Assembly: GCA_964493075.1 (NCBI GenBank)
Contig: CAZBNU010000126.1
Coordinates: 1-11,461, forward strand
Direction: 5' to 3'
Source of the DNA: SLFT01 sp964493075
GTDB lineage: Bacteria > Hydrogenedentota > Hydrogenedentia > Hydrogenedentales > CAITNO01
DNA length: 11,461 nt
Part shown: positions 1 to 6,645 of the stretch, piece after piece
How the letters are laid out: each line of letters begins with the position of its first letter
Position numbering within the stretch: the first letter of the stretch is position 1
Position numbers and translations under genes: made by a program
The notes under the pieces: model-generated
The model's input: the letters and a program-made list of their open reading frames with translations, nothing else
Told to the model about the DNA's origin: nothing
Databases searched by the model: none

Positions 1-140
1 TTGAAGTCAATTGCAAAAGGGGGATCCGTGATGATCAGGTCAATGGAACCAGGCGCCATCAGTTTCATTCCTTCAACACAATCCATGTGGTAGATGTTGT
101 TGGACTGTAATTGCTGTTGGGAACCGGTATGAGTTGTCAT
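1..140 (-). CDS. Site-specific DNA methyltransferase, N-terminal fragment
   Basis: This is the first 46 codons of a leftward gene cut by the window edge. Reading from the ATG at 140, residues 18-45 contain the pattern I-Y-x-x-D-C-x-E-G-M followed by D-L-I-I-T-D-P-P-F. This is the start of N6-adenine/N4-cytosine DNA methyltransferases: an early Asp, then catalytic motif IV (DPPF here, the form usual in adenine enzymes). Having motif IV so close to the N-terminus is typical of the beta class, where the target-recognition region and the AdoMet-binding motif come later, outside this window. An in-frame ATG ten codons upstream (168-170) could also be the start; neither has a clear ribosome site, though AAGG lies about 12 nt before the ATG at 140. 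Whether it is an orphan methylase or part of a restriction-modification system cannot be seen. The family call rests on a short stretch. Confidence 0.78.
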   Translation of the reverse strand, partial: MTTHTGSQQQLQSNNIYHMDCVEGMKLMAPGSIDLIITDPPFAIDF

Positions 141-168
141 TGTTTTGCTCTTGCCTTGGGTTGCGCTC

Positions 169-244
169 ATGCCTCAAGATTATAGCAGAATCCCCGTTGT
201 GATGCAGCGGGACGATTCGGGTGAATGAAACAAATCTGAGGCAT
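169..244. repeat. Inverted repeat flanking the methyltransferase promoter
   Basis: The left arm at 169-181 (ATGCCTCAAGATT) is matched in inverted orientation by 233-244 (AATCTGAGGCAT), with one extra A in the left arm. The arms are 51 nt apart. The left arm overlaps the candidate -10 box and the upstream in-frame ATG of the leftward methyltransferase gene. The right arm lies about 25 nt before the candidate -35 region of the rightward operon. It could be a two-site operator in the divergent region, or a remnant of a small mobile element. Confidence 0.45.
179..184 (-). promoter_or_regulatory. Candidate -10 box for the methyltransferase gene
   Basis: On the minus strand, 184-179 reads TATAAT, a perfect -10 hexamer, 39 nt from the ATG at 140. 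No good -35 box is seen at 16-18 nt spacing. If it is used, the first in-frame ATG (170-168) would lie almost at the transcript start, so the downstream ATG at 140 would be the more likely start codon. The box overlaps the left arm of an inverted repeat (169-181 with 233-244). Confidence 0.4.
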
Positions 245-270
245 CAGCTGTCAAACCTACGGTGGTTTAT

Positions 271-300
271 GTGAAGCGACACGGCAATCCCGCGTATAAT
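271..300 (+). promoter_or_regulatory. Candidate sigma-70 promoter of the rightward operon
   Basis: A perfect TATAAT lies at 295-300. At 18-nt spacing the -35 position (271-276, GTGAAG) keeps only the central TGA of TTGACA, so the promoter would be of moderate strength or need an activator. Transcription would start near 307 and leave a leader of about 75 nt before the TTG start at 381. A short inverted repeat (AAACC at 253-257, GGTTT at 264-268) sits just upstream of the -35. Confidence 0.5.
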
Positions 301-342
301 TACCCGCCATGACCTTTTGAAATGAAAGGCACGGTATTTTTT
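301..342 (+). promoter_or_regulatory. Leader hairpin followed by a T-run
   Basis: The leader begins with a nested inverted repeat: TACC (301-304) can pair with GGTA (333-336), and CCTTT (313-317) with AAAGG (325-329) around a 7-nt loop. Six T residues (337-342) follow directly. This looks like a weak intrinsic terminator or attenuator placed between the promoter and the first gene. The inner stem is only 5 bp and the outer arms are separated by unpaired bases, so the call is tentative. Confidence 0.3.
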
Positions 343-380
343 GTGATCATAAAAGAGATTTCCTTCAGGAGTAATTCACG

Positions 381-2012
381 TTGACAACAGTTGATGCTAT
401 TGTGGTTTTGGTCTTCGTAATCTTGCCAAAAATCCTGTGTGCGGCCCCAGATCAGGGTGTGAGCACTGCAGTAGATGCCCCTATGGATGTGGTGAGATAC
501 GAGGCCTTCGGTGCGCGGGGGGACGGCAAAACAGACGATATCGCGGCCATTGCCAAGGCGCATGCGTATGCCAATCAGCATGAACTACCCGTTAAAGCAG
601 ACGATACGGCGACGTACTATATCGGTGGTCAGGACAATACGGTGATCATACAAACCGACACCGACTTTGGCGCCGCCAAGTTTATTATTGATGACACCGA
701 GGTTGAAAACCACCAATCTCATATATTCATGGTTCTCTCGAGGTTGGAGCCAGTCGAGCCGAAAGGTCTTGCGTCTCTGAAGCAAAACCAGCGCAGCATA
801 GATGCTGATCTGCCGCAAAGTTGTGTTGTTCGCGTTACGGATTCCAGCGTTAAACGCTACATCCGAAGGGGACTGAACCAGAACAACGGCGCTCCGCAGA
901 CCGACGTTTTTATTGTCGGAGAGGATGGTTATGTAGATGTAAAGACCCCCATCCTGTGGGATTTTGATCAGATCACTGACATTGTTGCTTATCCGATGGA
1001 CGCGACACCGCTGACGATCAAGGGCGGTCGTTTCACCACTATCGCCAATGCTGCGGAGTCGAAATACACCTACCATGCGCGGGGAATCGCGATCCGCCGC
1101 TCGAGTGTGTTAGTCGAAGGGCTTGAGCATCGCGTCACGGGCGAAGGCGATCATGGTGCACCCTACGGAGGATTCATCAACATCAGTGACTGCGCCAATG
1201 TGCAGGTTCGCGACACCACACTTAGCGGACACAAGACCTACCGGACCATTGGCAGTGGGGGCATGCCGGTATCCATGGGCACTTACGACATTTCAGTTGC
1301 ACGCGCGCTGAACGTGTCATTTGTGAACTGTCGTCAGTTTGACGATATCAAGGACCCCACACGCTGGGGAATCATGGGGTCGAACTATTGTAAAAACCTG
1401 TTGCTTGATCGATGTGAACTGTCGCGGTTCGACGCCCACCAGGGCGTGGCTGGCGCGACGATTCGCGACTCCATCCTGGGCCACATGGGCATCAATGCCA
1501 TCGGCAAAGGGATATTCCTCGTCGAGAACACCACGGTCTACGGCAGAAGTTTAATCAATTTGCGTAGTGACTACGGCAGTACCTGGCAGGGCGAGATTTT
1601 CATCCGAAACTGCGTATTTGTTCCTGCATGCGGCAGGCCGGTGAGCGCCAGCCTGTTCAGCGGTTCAAATGACGGGCAACATGACTTTGGATACACCTGC
1701 TACATGCCGGAGCGCATCACCATTGATGGCCTGCAAATAGACGACTCGCAGCACCCGGAAAACTACGAGGGGCCGACCCTTTTTGCAGACTTCAATCCAC
1801 GTTTCACTGATGCCACCTATGTGGAGAAATATCCCTACGTTAGAACTCGCGAAGTGGTCCTGAACAATGTCTCCACAGCAAGCGGTAAACCGCTGCGCAT
1901 CAGCAAGAATCCGTTTATGTTCAAAGACGTTATTCTTTTGCACAAGGACGAGGCCAACAAGACGCCTGAACTCATGCCCTCAAAGGCCGCCGCGGATGGC
2001 AGCATCTTATGA
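381..2012 (+). CDS. Secreted right-handed beta-helix (pectate-lyase-fold) protein
   Basis: This encodes a 543-residue protein. The start is TTG at 381, chosen because AGGAG (367-371) lies 9 nt before it. Residues 1-21 form a hydrophobic signal peptide, with likely cleavage around LCA-A, so the mature protein is exported. Residues 43-53 read FGARGDGKTDD, the hallmark opening of the Pectate_lyase_3 / GH28-related group, followed by the usual Ala-rich helix. From about residue 210 on there are repeated short beta-type segments with Asn/Asp/Gly turns (such as VEGL, VRDTTLSG, LLDRCELS), as expected for a parallel beta-helix. Members of this fold bind or cleave polysaccharides; I cannot identify catalytic residues or a substrate. 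The gene overlaps the RND permease gene by 4 nt (ATGA, 2009-2012), so the two are probably translated together, an odd pairing for this fold. Confidence 0.8.
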   Translation: MTTVDAIVVLVFVILPKILCAAPDQGVSTAVDAPMDVVRYEAFGARGDGKTDDIAAIAKAHAYANQHELPVKADDTATYYIGGQDNTVIIQTDTDFGAAKFIIDDTEVENHQSHIFMVLSRLEPVEPKGLASLKQNQRSIDADLPQSCVVRVTDSSVKRYIRRGLNQNNGAPQTDVFIVGEDGYVDVKTPILWDFDQITDIVAYPMDATPLTIKGGRFTTIANAAESKYTYHARGIAIRRSSVLVEGLEHRVTGEGDHGAPYGGFINISDCANVQVRDTTLSGHKTYRTIGSGGMPVSMGTYDISVARALNVSFVNCRQFDDIKDPTRWGIMGSNYCKNLLLDRCELSRFDAHQGVAGATIRDSILGHMGINAIGKGIFLVENTTVYGRSLINLRSDYGSTWQGEIFIRNCVFVPACGRPVSASLFSGSNDGQHDFGYTCYMPERITIDGLQIDDSQHPENYEGPTLFADFNPRFTDATYVEKYPYVRTREVVLNNVSTASGKPLRISKNPFMFKDVILLHKDEANKTPELMPSKAAADGSIL

Positions 2013-5000
2013 GAGCACTCTTTACCAGTTTTGCGCGTAACACCGTATTCGCCAATATCGTGCTGATGTTTATTTTTTGTGGCGGGTATCTGGCGATAAC
2101 GCAACTTTCCCGCGAAACCTTCCCGGATATTGAGTTGGATATGATTCGCGTGGCCATGGTCTGGCCTGGCGCGGATCCGGAGGAAGTGGAAGAGGGTATC
2201 AGCCGCCGCATTGAGGAGGCGGTAGACGGGCTTGAGGGTATCCGTGAATTTCATACGGTATCAGGCGAGCATGTAGCACTTGCGCTGATGGAAGTGCAGG
2301 ATGGCTACGATATTCGCCGTGTTAAAGAGGAAGTGCGCAATGCCATTGATACGATTGCCACATTTCCCGCTTCCGCCGAGAGCCCTGTTGTGGAGGAGTT
2401 TATTATCCGCCACAGCGTGATGATGCTGTCGCTCACCGGTCCCGAGGTGAGCGAAGAGAGTTTGCGCAAGTATGCAGAACAAATCAAGGAGGAAGTACGC
2501 AGGCTGCCCGAAGTCACCCAGGTGCGGGTGGAAAGTTCGCGTCCCTATGAGATCGCCATACAGGTATCCGAGGAGAACCTGCGTAAATACGGCATTAGTT
2601 TTTCCCAGGTTGCCCAGGTGGTGCGTGCGAACAGCCTGAATGTGCCCGGCGGCGTCATGCGCACCGAAGGCGAGGAAATTCGTCTGCGCACCATCGGCCG
2701 CAATTATACCGGCGAAGATTTCAGCAATATTGTGGTGTTGGCGCGCCCGGACGGCCAGCATATCACATTGGGACAGATTGCGGAAATTAAGGACGGGTTT
2801 ACCGAAGAAACCACCATTGTCCGTTTTAACGGAGAGAATACGGTCAACATTCGGGTGCTCAAGACCAAGGAAGAAGACACCATTACCATAGACCGCGCCG
2901 TATTGAAGTATCTCGCGGAAAAGGAAAAACATCTGCCGGAAGGGGTTACGCTCAAGGCTTGGCGTCGTGGAACGCCGCGGCTTGAAAGCCGCATTATATT
3001 ATTGATGCGCAATGGCCTTCTGGGTCTGACATTAGTATTTGTGCTGCTTTGGTTGTTTCTTGATATACGCCTGAGTTTCTGGGCGGGTATGGGGATGCCG
3101 GTGAGCATCATGGGCGCCTTCATGGTCATGTGGTATTACGGCGCTACTATTAACATGATGACTCTCTTCGGGATGATCACCGTGTTGGGCATTATTGTGG
3201 ATGATGCAATTGTGGTGGGTGAGGCAATCTACTATGCTCGCAAACAGGGACACCCGCCTTTGGAGGCAGCTGTAGAGGGCATCCTTGAGATTGGTATGCC
3301 CGTAATTGCTGCCGTGACCACCACCATTGTGGCGTTTGTTCCCTTGTTTTTTGTCGCTGGCACGCTGGGCCGACTGGTGGTGCCCCTTCCCCTGGTGGTT
3401 ACCGCTGCACTGGCAGTTTCCCTTGTGGAATGTCTGTTCATGCTGCCTGCCCACTTGAGTCATCTGCCTGACCCAAATGCAAGGACAGCCGGAAAGAATG
3501 TTGTCCAGCGTCTTGGCCTTTTGTTTCACAGGACAACAAATCTCGGGTTGGAGCGTTTCATAGAACACTACTATACGCCTTTTGTTGAAAAAACCATTCG
3601 ATGGCGTTATGTAAGTTTGTCAATTGCCATTATGATAATGATGCTGACCCTGGGCGTAATGGACAGCGGGATCATTAAGTTTGATAATTTCCCGAAAATG
3701 GACGGGGACAATATTTCCGCTGTTATCGAATTTCCCAGTGGTACCCCTCTTGATGTTACCGGAGCGGCGGTTATCAGAATGGAAGAAGCGTTGCGGGAAG
3801 TTGCCGCAGAGACGAAAACAAAAAGCGGCGATCCCCTTATTGAAAACATCTATTCCGTGGTAGGTTCGAAGTTTGATGATCGCGGCGGTATGGACACCGG
3901 TTCAAACTTTGGCTCCATTCGCGTTGACCTGCTGGACATGGTAAAGCGGGACGTGCATGTGGATACACTGATGCCAGCCTGGGAAAAGAAAATCGGCATG
4001 ATAACCGGTGCCGTGGCACTAACCATACAGGGCGGCGACAGCGGTCCCGGCGCACAGCCCATCGAAATATGGTTGCAGGGCAAAAATCTTGACCGATTAA
4101 TAGCGGCTTCCGAAGAACTGAAGGAACACTTGGGCACCTATGCCGGGGTCTATCAGATTCAGGATGATTATCGTTTGGGGCCGAACGAGATTAAGTTGCG
4201 TTTGAAACCGGAGGCGCGGGCGCTGGGACTACATGTGGCCGACCTGGCGCGTCAGATATTTGCGGGATATTATGGTGAAGAGATTGTGCGTGTACAGCGC
4301 GGCCAGGACGATGTGCGCGTCAGGGTACGGTACACCGAGGATGAGCGAAAGCAACTGTCCGTCCTTGAAAATATTCGTATTCGACCCACCATGCCCATGG
4401 GTATGCCAGCCATGCCGCAGGCGGCAGGCGCAGGCGGTATGGGGACAGCGCCACGTAGTTCTGGTGGCGGCAGTAGACCAGGCCTAGGTGCTGGCGGTAT
4501 GGGAAGTATGGGTAGTATGGGTAGTATGAGTATGTCGGCGGGTGCTGGTGTTATCAGTGGTGTCGCAGGTATGGGCGAAATGCTGCGTCCGAACACAGGA
4601 AACAATGCAGGACTTTCCGGCATGGGCGGCATGGGTGGTATGGGTGGCATGGGTGGCATGGGTGGCATGGGTGGCGGCATGGGCGGCATGGGCGGCGTGG
4701 GTGATATGAGCGGCCTATCTGGCATCAGCAGTATGGGAAGTATGGTCCAGGATATGGCTGGTGGCAGCGGTATGCCTGATATGGGCGCCCTTTCCGGGCG
4801 GAAAAGTAGTGGCGGTATGGCATCGGGAGGGGGCAGGACTGGAGGTATGGGTGGACTGCCCACAGGTGGTATGCCCCGTTCTTTGGAACTGCCTCTGTTA
4901 TCTGTTGCCGACCTGGAGTTTAGCAGTGGCGCCACGGCGATTCGGCGCACAAATGGACAGCGCCGTTTGGTTGTTTCGGCAGATGTCAACATCGAACTTG

Positions 5001-5695
5001 CCAACGCCCGTGAAATTATTGACTACATTAACGAGGACTATTTTCCAGCGCTCCAAGCCCGCTACCGGGATATCAACATGGCATTCAAGGGCGACCATCA
5101 GGCATTTCGTGATGCTATTGACAGCCTCTACATCAGTTTTCCGCTTGCTATTATCGGCATCTTTATCATTATCGCGACCATTTTCCGTTCTTATCTGCAG
5201 CCGTTGGTGATTCTCATTACGGTGCCTTTCGGCATCAGCGGCGCTGTATTTGGCCATCTCCTGCTGGGTTACGATCTTACCATGATGAGCGTGTTCGGCC
5301 TGGTGGCTTTGGCAGGGGTGGTGGTGAATGATGCTATTGTTCTTATTGAGTGCATCAACAATTATTTGTCGCAAGGCGAGTCTTTTTATGAAGCTGTCAC
5401 ACGGGGCGGTGCGCGCCGATTCCGCGCCATCTTTTTGACTACCATCACCACTGTCGGCGGTCTGGCGCCGATTATTGTGGAGCAGGGTCGTGCCGCGAGA
5501 CCCCTGATTCCCATGGCTATTTCAATTGCCGCAGGAATCACCTTTGCCACCTTCCTGACGCTGTTGCTTATTCCCTCTTTGATATGTATTCTCAATGACC
5601 TGCGACGCTTCGCGCACTATTTTGCCACCGGTGTTTTTCCCACCCCCGAAGATGTGGAACCGGCACGGTTGCGTTTGCTTGATCCCGATGAATAG
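2009..5695 (+). CDS. RND-family efflux permease with a long Met/Gly-rich periplasmic insert
   Basis: This is a 1228-residue inner-membrane proton-driven exporter of the AcrB/HAE-type RND superfamily. TM1 is at about 13-33, the first porter domain runs to about 330, and TM2-TM6 span about 336-485 with the proton-relay Asp pair D398-D399 in IIVDDAIVV. TM7 is near 534-551, followed by the second porter domain and TM8-TM12 (about 1044-1200). TM10 reads VVNDAIVLIE (N1107-D1108) and lacks the Lys that AcrB has in this helix. Relatives are usually 1020-1060 residues; the excess is an insert at about 794-960, between IRIRPT and LPLLSVADLEF, where family members have a short beta-hairpin (type IRTPDG-VPL-VAD). 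The ATG overlaps the upstream stop codon, with no good ribosome site of its own, implying coupling. No adaptor (AcrA-like) or TolC-like gene is in the window, so partners must be elsewhere. Substrate is unknown. Confidence 0.93.
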   Translation: MRALFTSFARNTVFANIVLMFIFCGGYLAITQLSRETFPDIELDMIRVAMVWPGADPEEVEEGISRRIEEAVDGLEGIREFHTVSGEHVALALMEVQDGYDIRRVKEEVRNAIDTIATFPASAESPVVEEFIIRHSVMMLSLTGPEVSEESLRKYAEQIKEEVRRLPEVTQVRVESSRPYEIAIQVSEENLRKYGISFSQVAQVVRANSLNVPGGVMRTEGEEIRLRTIGRNYTGEDFSNIVVLARPDGQHITLGQIAEIKDGFTEETTIVRFNGENTVNIRVLKTKEEDTITIDRAVLKYLAEKEKHLPEGVTLKAWRRGTPRLESRIILLMRNGLLGLTLVFVLLWLFLDIRLSFWAGMGMPVSIMGAFMVMWYYGATINMMTLFGMITVLGIIVDDAIVVGEAIYYARKQGHPPLEAAVEGILEIGMPVIAAVTTTIVAFVPLFFVAGTLGRLVVPLPLVVTAALAVSLVECLFMLPAHLSHLPDPNARTAGKNVVQRLGLLFHRTTNLGLERFIEHYYTPFVEKTIRWRYVSLSIAIMIMMLTLGVMDSGIIKFDNFPKMDGDNISAVIEFPSGTPLDVTGAAVIRMEEALREVAAETKTKSGDPLIENIYSVVGSKFDDRGGMDTGSNFGSIRVDLLDMVKRDVHVDTLMPAWEKKIGMITGAVALTIQGGDSGPGAQPIEIWLQGKNLDRLIAASEELKEHLGTYAGVYQIQDDYRLGPNEIKLRLKPEARALGLHVADLARQIFAGYYGEEIVRVQRGQDDVRVRVRYTEDERKQLSVLENIRIRPTMPMGMPAMPQAAGAGGMGTAPRSSGGGSRPGLGAGGMGSMGSMGSMSMSAGAGVISGVAGMGEMLRPNTGNNAGLSGMGGMGGMGGMGGMGGMGGGMGGMGGVGDMSGLSGISSMGSMVQDMAGGSGMPDMGALSGRKSSGGMASGGGRTGGMGGLPTGGMPRSLELPLLSVADLEFSSGATAIRRTNGQRRLVVSADVNIELANAREIIDYINEDYFPALQARYRDINMAFKGDHQAFRDAIDSLYISFPLAIIGIFIIIATIFRSYLQPLVILITVPFGISGAVFGHLLLGYDLTMMSVFGLVALAGVVVNDAIVLIECINNYLSQGESFYEAVTRGGARRFRAIFLTTITTVGGLAPIIVEQGRAARPLIPMAISIAAGITFATFLTLLLIPSLICILNDLRRFAHYFATGVFPTPEDVEPARLRLLDPDE
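4388..4890 (+). other. Met/Gly-rich low-complexity insert within the RND permease
   Basis: This stretch codes for residues ~794-960 of the permease. It is made almost only of Gly, Met, Ser, Ala and Pro, with nearly 30 methionines and, by my reading, no Cys or His. It contains GSM repeats near 4501-4530, a GMG array (4619-4702) and looser GGM/GSM copies after it. Family alignment places it in a periplasmic hairpin of the second porter half. The reading frame stays open throughout, and RND sequence resumes cleanly on the far side, so it is a true in-frame insertion and not an assembly break. Met-rich segments bind Cu(I)/Ag(I) in some periplasmic copper proteins; that role here is only a hypothesis. 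Confidence 0.9.
4619..4702 (+). repeat. 9-bp tandem repeat coding Gly-Met-Gly
   Basis: Six consecutive copies of GGYATGGGY (4619-4672) are followed by one extra GGC codon (4673-4675), two more copies (4676-4693) and a variant GGCGTGGGT (4694-4702). The unit is three codons long, so gain or loss of copies would keep the frame. Copies differ only at third codon positions (GGC/GGT) apart from the last, which suggests fairly recent expansion. Confidence 0.9.
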
Positions 5696-5747
5696 GAAGA
5701 GATTTGTCCTGTAGATGATCGCGAGAAATAGTAGAAAGGAGCAACGT

Positions 5748-6515
5748 ATGCGTACTGGTATTTTTTTAGGACTTATCTGGTGGCATACAGCAGCAGCCCT
5801 GGTTTGCACGCTGCTGACGCTAGCGGCTTTAGCGGCGGATTCACCGCTGGACATAAATAGCGTAGAAACCGTGCTCGAACTCGCTGCGCAGGAGAAATAT
5901 GCGGAGGCGGTGGCCTTGTTCAAACGAGTGCGCGAGGAGTTGCCGGACACTATCGAGGCAATCCATGGGCACAAAGTGGCTGTGGTCTATGCGCATATGG
6001 GCGACCGCGTCGGGCATGCAGCCCATTGCCGCTGGCTGATGAAACGATATCGGGGTTCGGAGCTGCCAACGGACGCCGAACGTTCAGTCAAGGGCTACCT
6101 GATTTTTCCCAGCGCAGAGGATCCGGCGCTCATAGAGCACGCGTTGGAACGCAGCCGCGTGGCGGTGGCCAATTCCGAAGCGCGCAACGAATACCAGTGG
6201 ATACACTGGTTCTGGGGGTCATTGGGCATGGCCGAATACCGGGCGGGCAATTTCGAGGAAGCGGCGGTACAACTAGAAAAGGCTGCCGCTTCGGACAACC
6301 TGTATATTCGCAGCCTGGCGTTGCCCTTTCACGCAATGACGGAATTTAAGCAGGGCAATCTGGAGCGGGCCCGTGAATTGCTGGTGGAAGCACGCGGGGA
6401 AGCGTCGCGGCTGCCCAAAGTTGGCACAGAGGAGTATCTGGAGGAATGGACGGACACGATCACGACGCAAATCGCCATGGCGGAAGCGGAAAGGGTTTGT
6501 GCAACAGTTTTTTAA
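5748..6515 (+). CDS. Secreted TPR-like repeat protein
   Basis: The protein has 255 residues from the ATG at 5748. That start is preferred over the in-frame ATG at 5715 because AAAGGAG (5735-5741) lies 6 nt before it and because the protein then begins with a clean signal peptide (MRTGIFLGLIWWHTAAAL..., cleavage near ALA-A at 29-30). TPR-type helix pairs are visible at about 38-66 (LAAQEKYAEAVALFKRV) and in two adjoining units at about 153-218 (GMAEYRAGNFEEAAVQLEKA, then HAMTEFKQGNLERARELLVEA). The spacing and wording of the central region resemble the C-terminal TPR part of planctomycete kinase/WD40 proteins, here without any kinase. TPR proteins usually act as binding scaffolds; no enzymatic motif is seen. 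It begins 52 nt after the permease stop and is probably in the same transcript, so a periplasmic partner role for the permease is possible but unproven. Confidence 0.75.
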   Translation: MRTGIFLGLIWWHTAAALVCTLLTLAALAADSPLDINSVETVLELAAQEKYAEAVALFKRVREELPDTIEAIHGHKVAVVYAHMGDRVGHAAHCRWLMKRYRGSELPTDAERSVKGYLIFPSAEDPALIEHALERSRVAVANSEARNEYQWIHWFWGSLGMAEYRAGNFEEAAVQLEKAAASDNLYIRSLALPFHAMTEFKQGNLERARELLVEARGEASRLPKVGTEEYLEEWTDTITTQIAMAEAERVCATVF

Positions 6516-6525
6516 GCGTGTGAGT

Positions 6526-6543
6526 GCCGACGGGGACGTCGGC
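6526..6543 (+). repeat. GC-rich palindromic hairpin between genes
   Basis: GCCGAC (6526-6531) and GTCGGC (6538-6543) form a perfect 6-bp stem with a 6-nt loop, extendable by G-T pairs. It begins 10 nt after the stop of the TPR-like gene. No T-run follows, so it is a poor intrinsic terminator by itself; it could stabilise the 3' end of the upstream message or be a REP-like dispersed element. The rest of the 6516-6645 gap holds only a weak extended -10 candidate (TGG-TACACT, 6590-6598) for the sulfatase gene. Confidence 0.45.
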
Positions 6544-6645
6544 GTTCCCAGGGGCGGCTGGCACGAACGCAAAGATGGGATGTAAGGTGTGGTACACTTA
6601 CCGACGATTTCCAAAAATTGCTTCATGTATAACAGGATAGAAACC

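Noticed and set aside
2261..2932. A 223-codon minus-strand open frame opposite the permease
   Set aside because: The plus frame is well-conserved RND porter-domain sequence; the opposite frame is a shadow with many Cys/His and no family resemblance.
4270..5004. A 244-codon minus-strand open frame rich in Pro and Ile/Met across the permease insert
   Set aside because: It is the antisense reading of the GGC/GGT-ATG repeat, which codes for Pro-rich sequence in that frame. The plus frame matches RND permeases on both sides, and the minus frame has no recognisable domain or ribosome site.
5715..5747. Upstream ATG at 5715 as the start of the TPR-like gene
   Set aside because: It would add 11 residues before the signal peptide and has no ribosome site, whereas ATG 5748 has AAAGGAG at ideal spacing.
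6589..6645. GTG 6589 or ATG 6625 as the sulfatase start
   Set aside because: These would put 19 or 7 extra residues before the twin-arginine motif; ATG 6646 has the better ribosome site.
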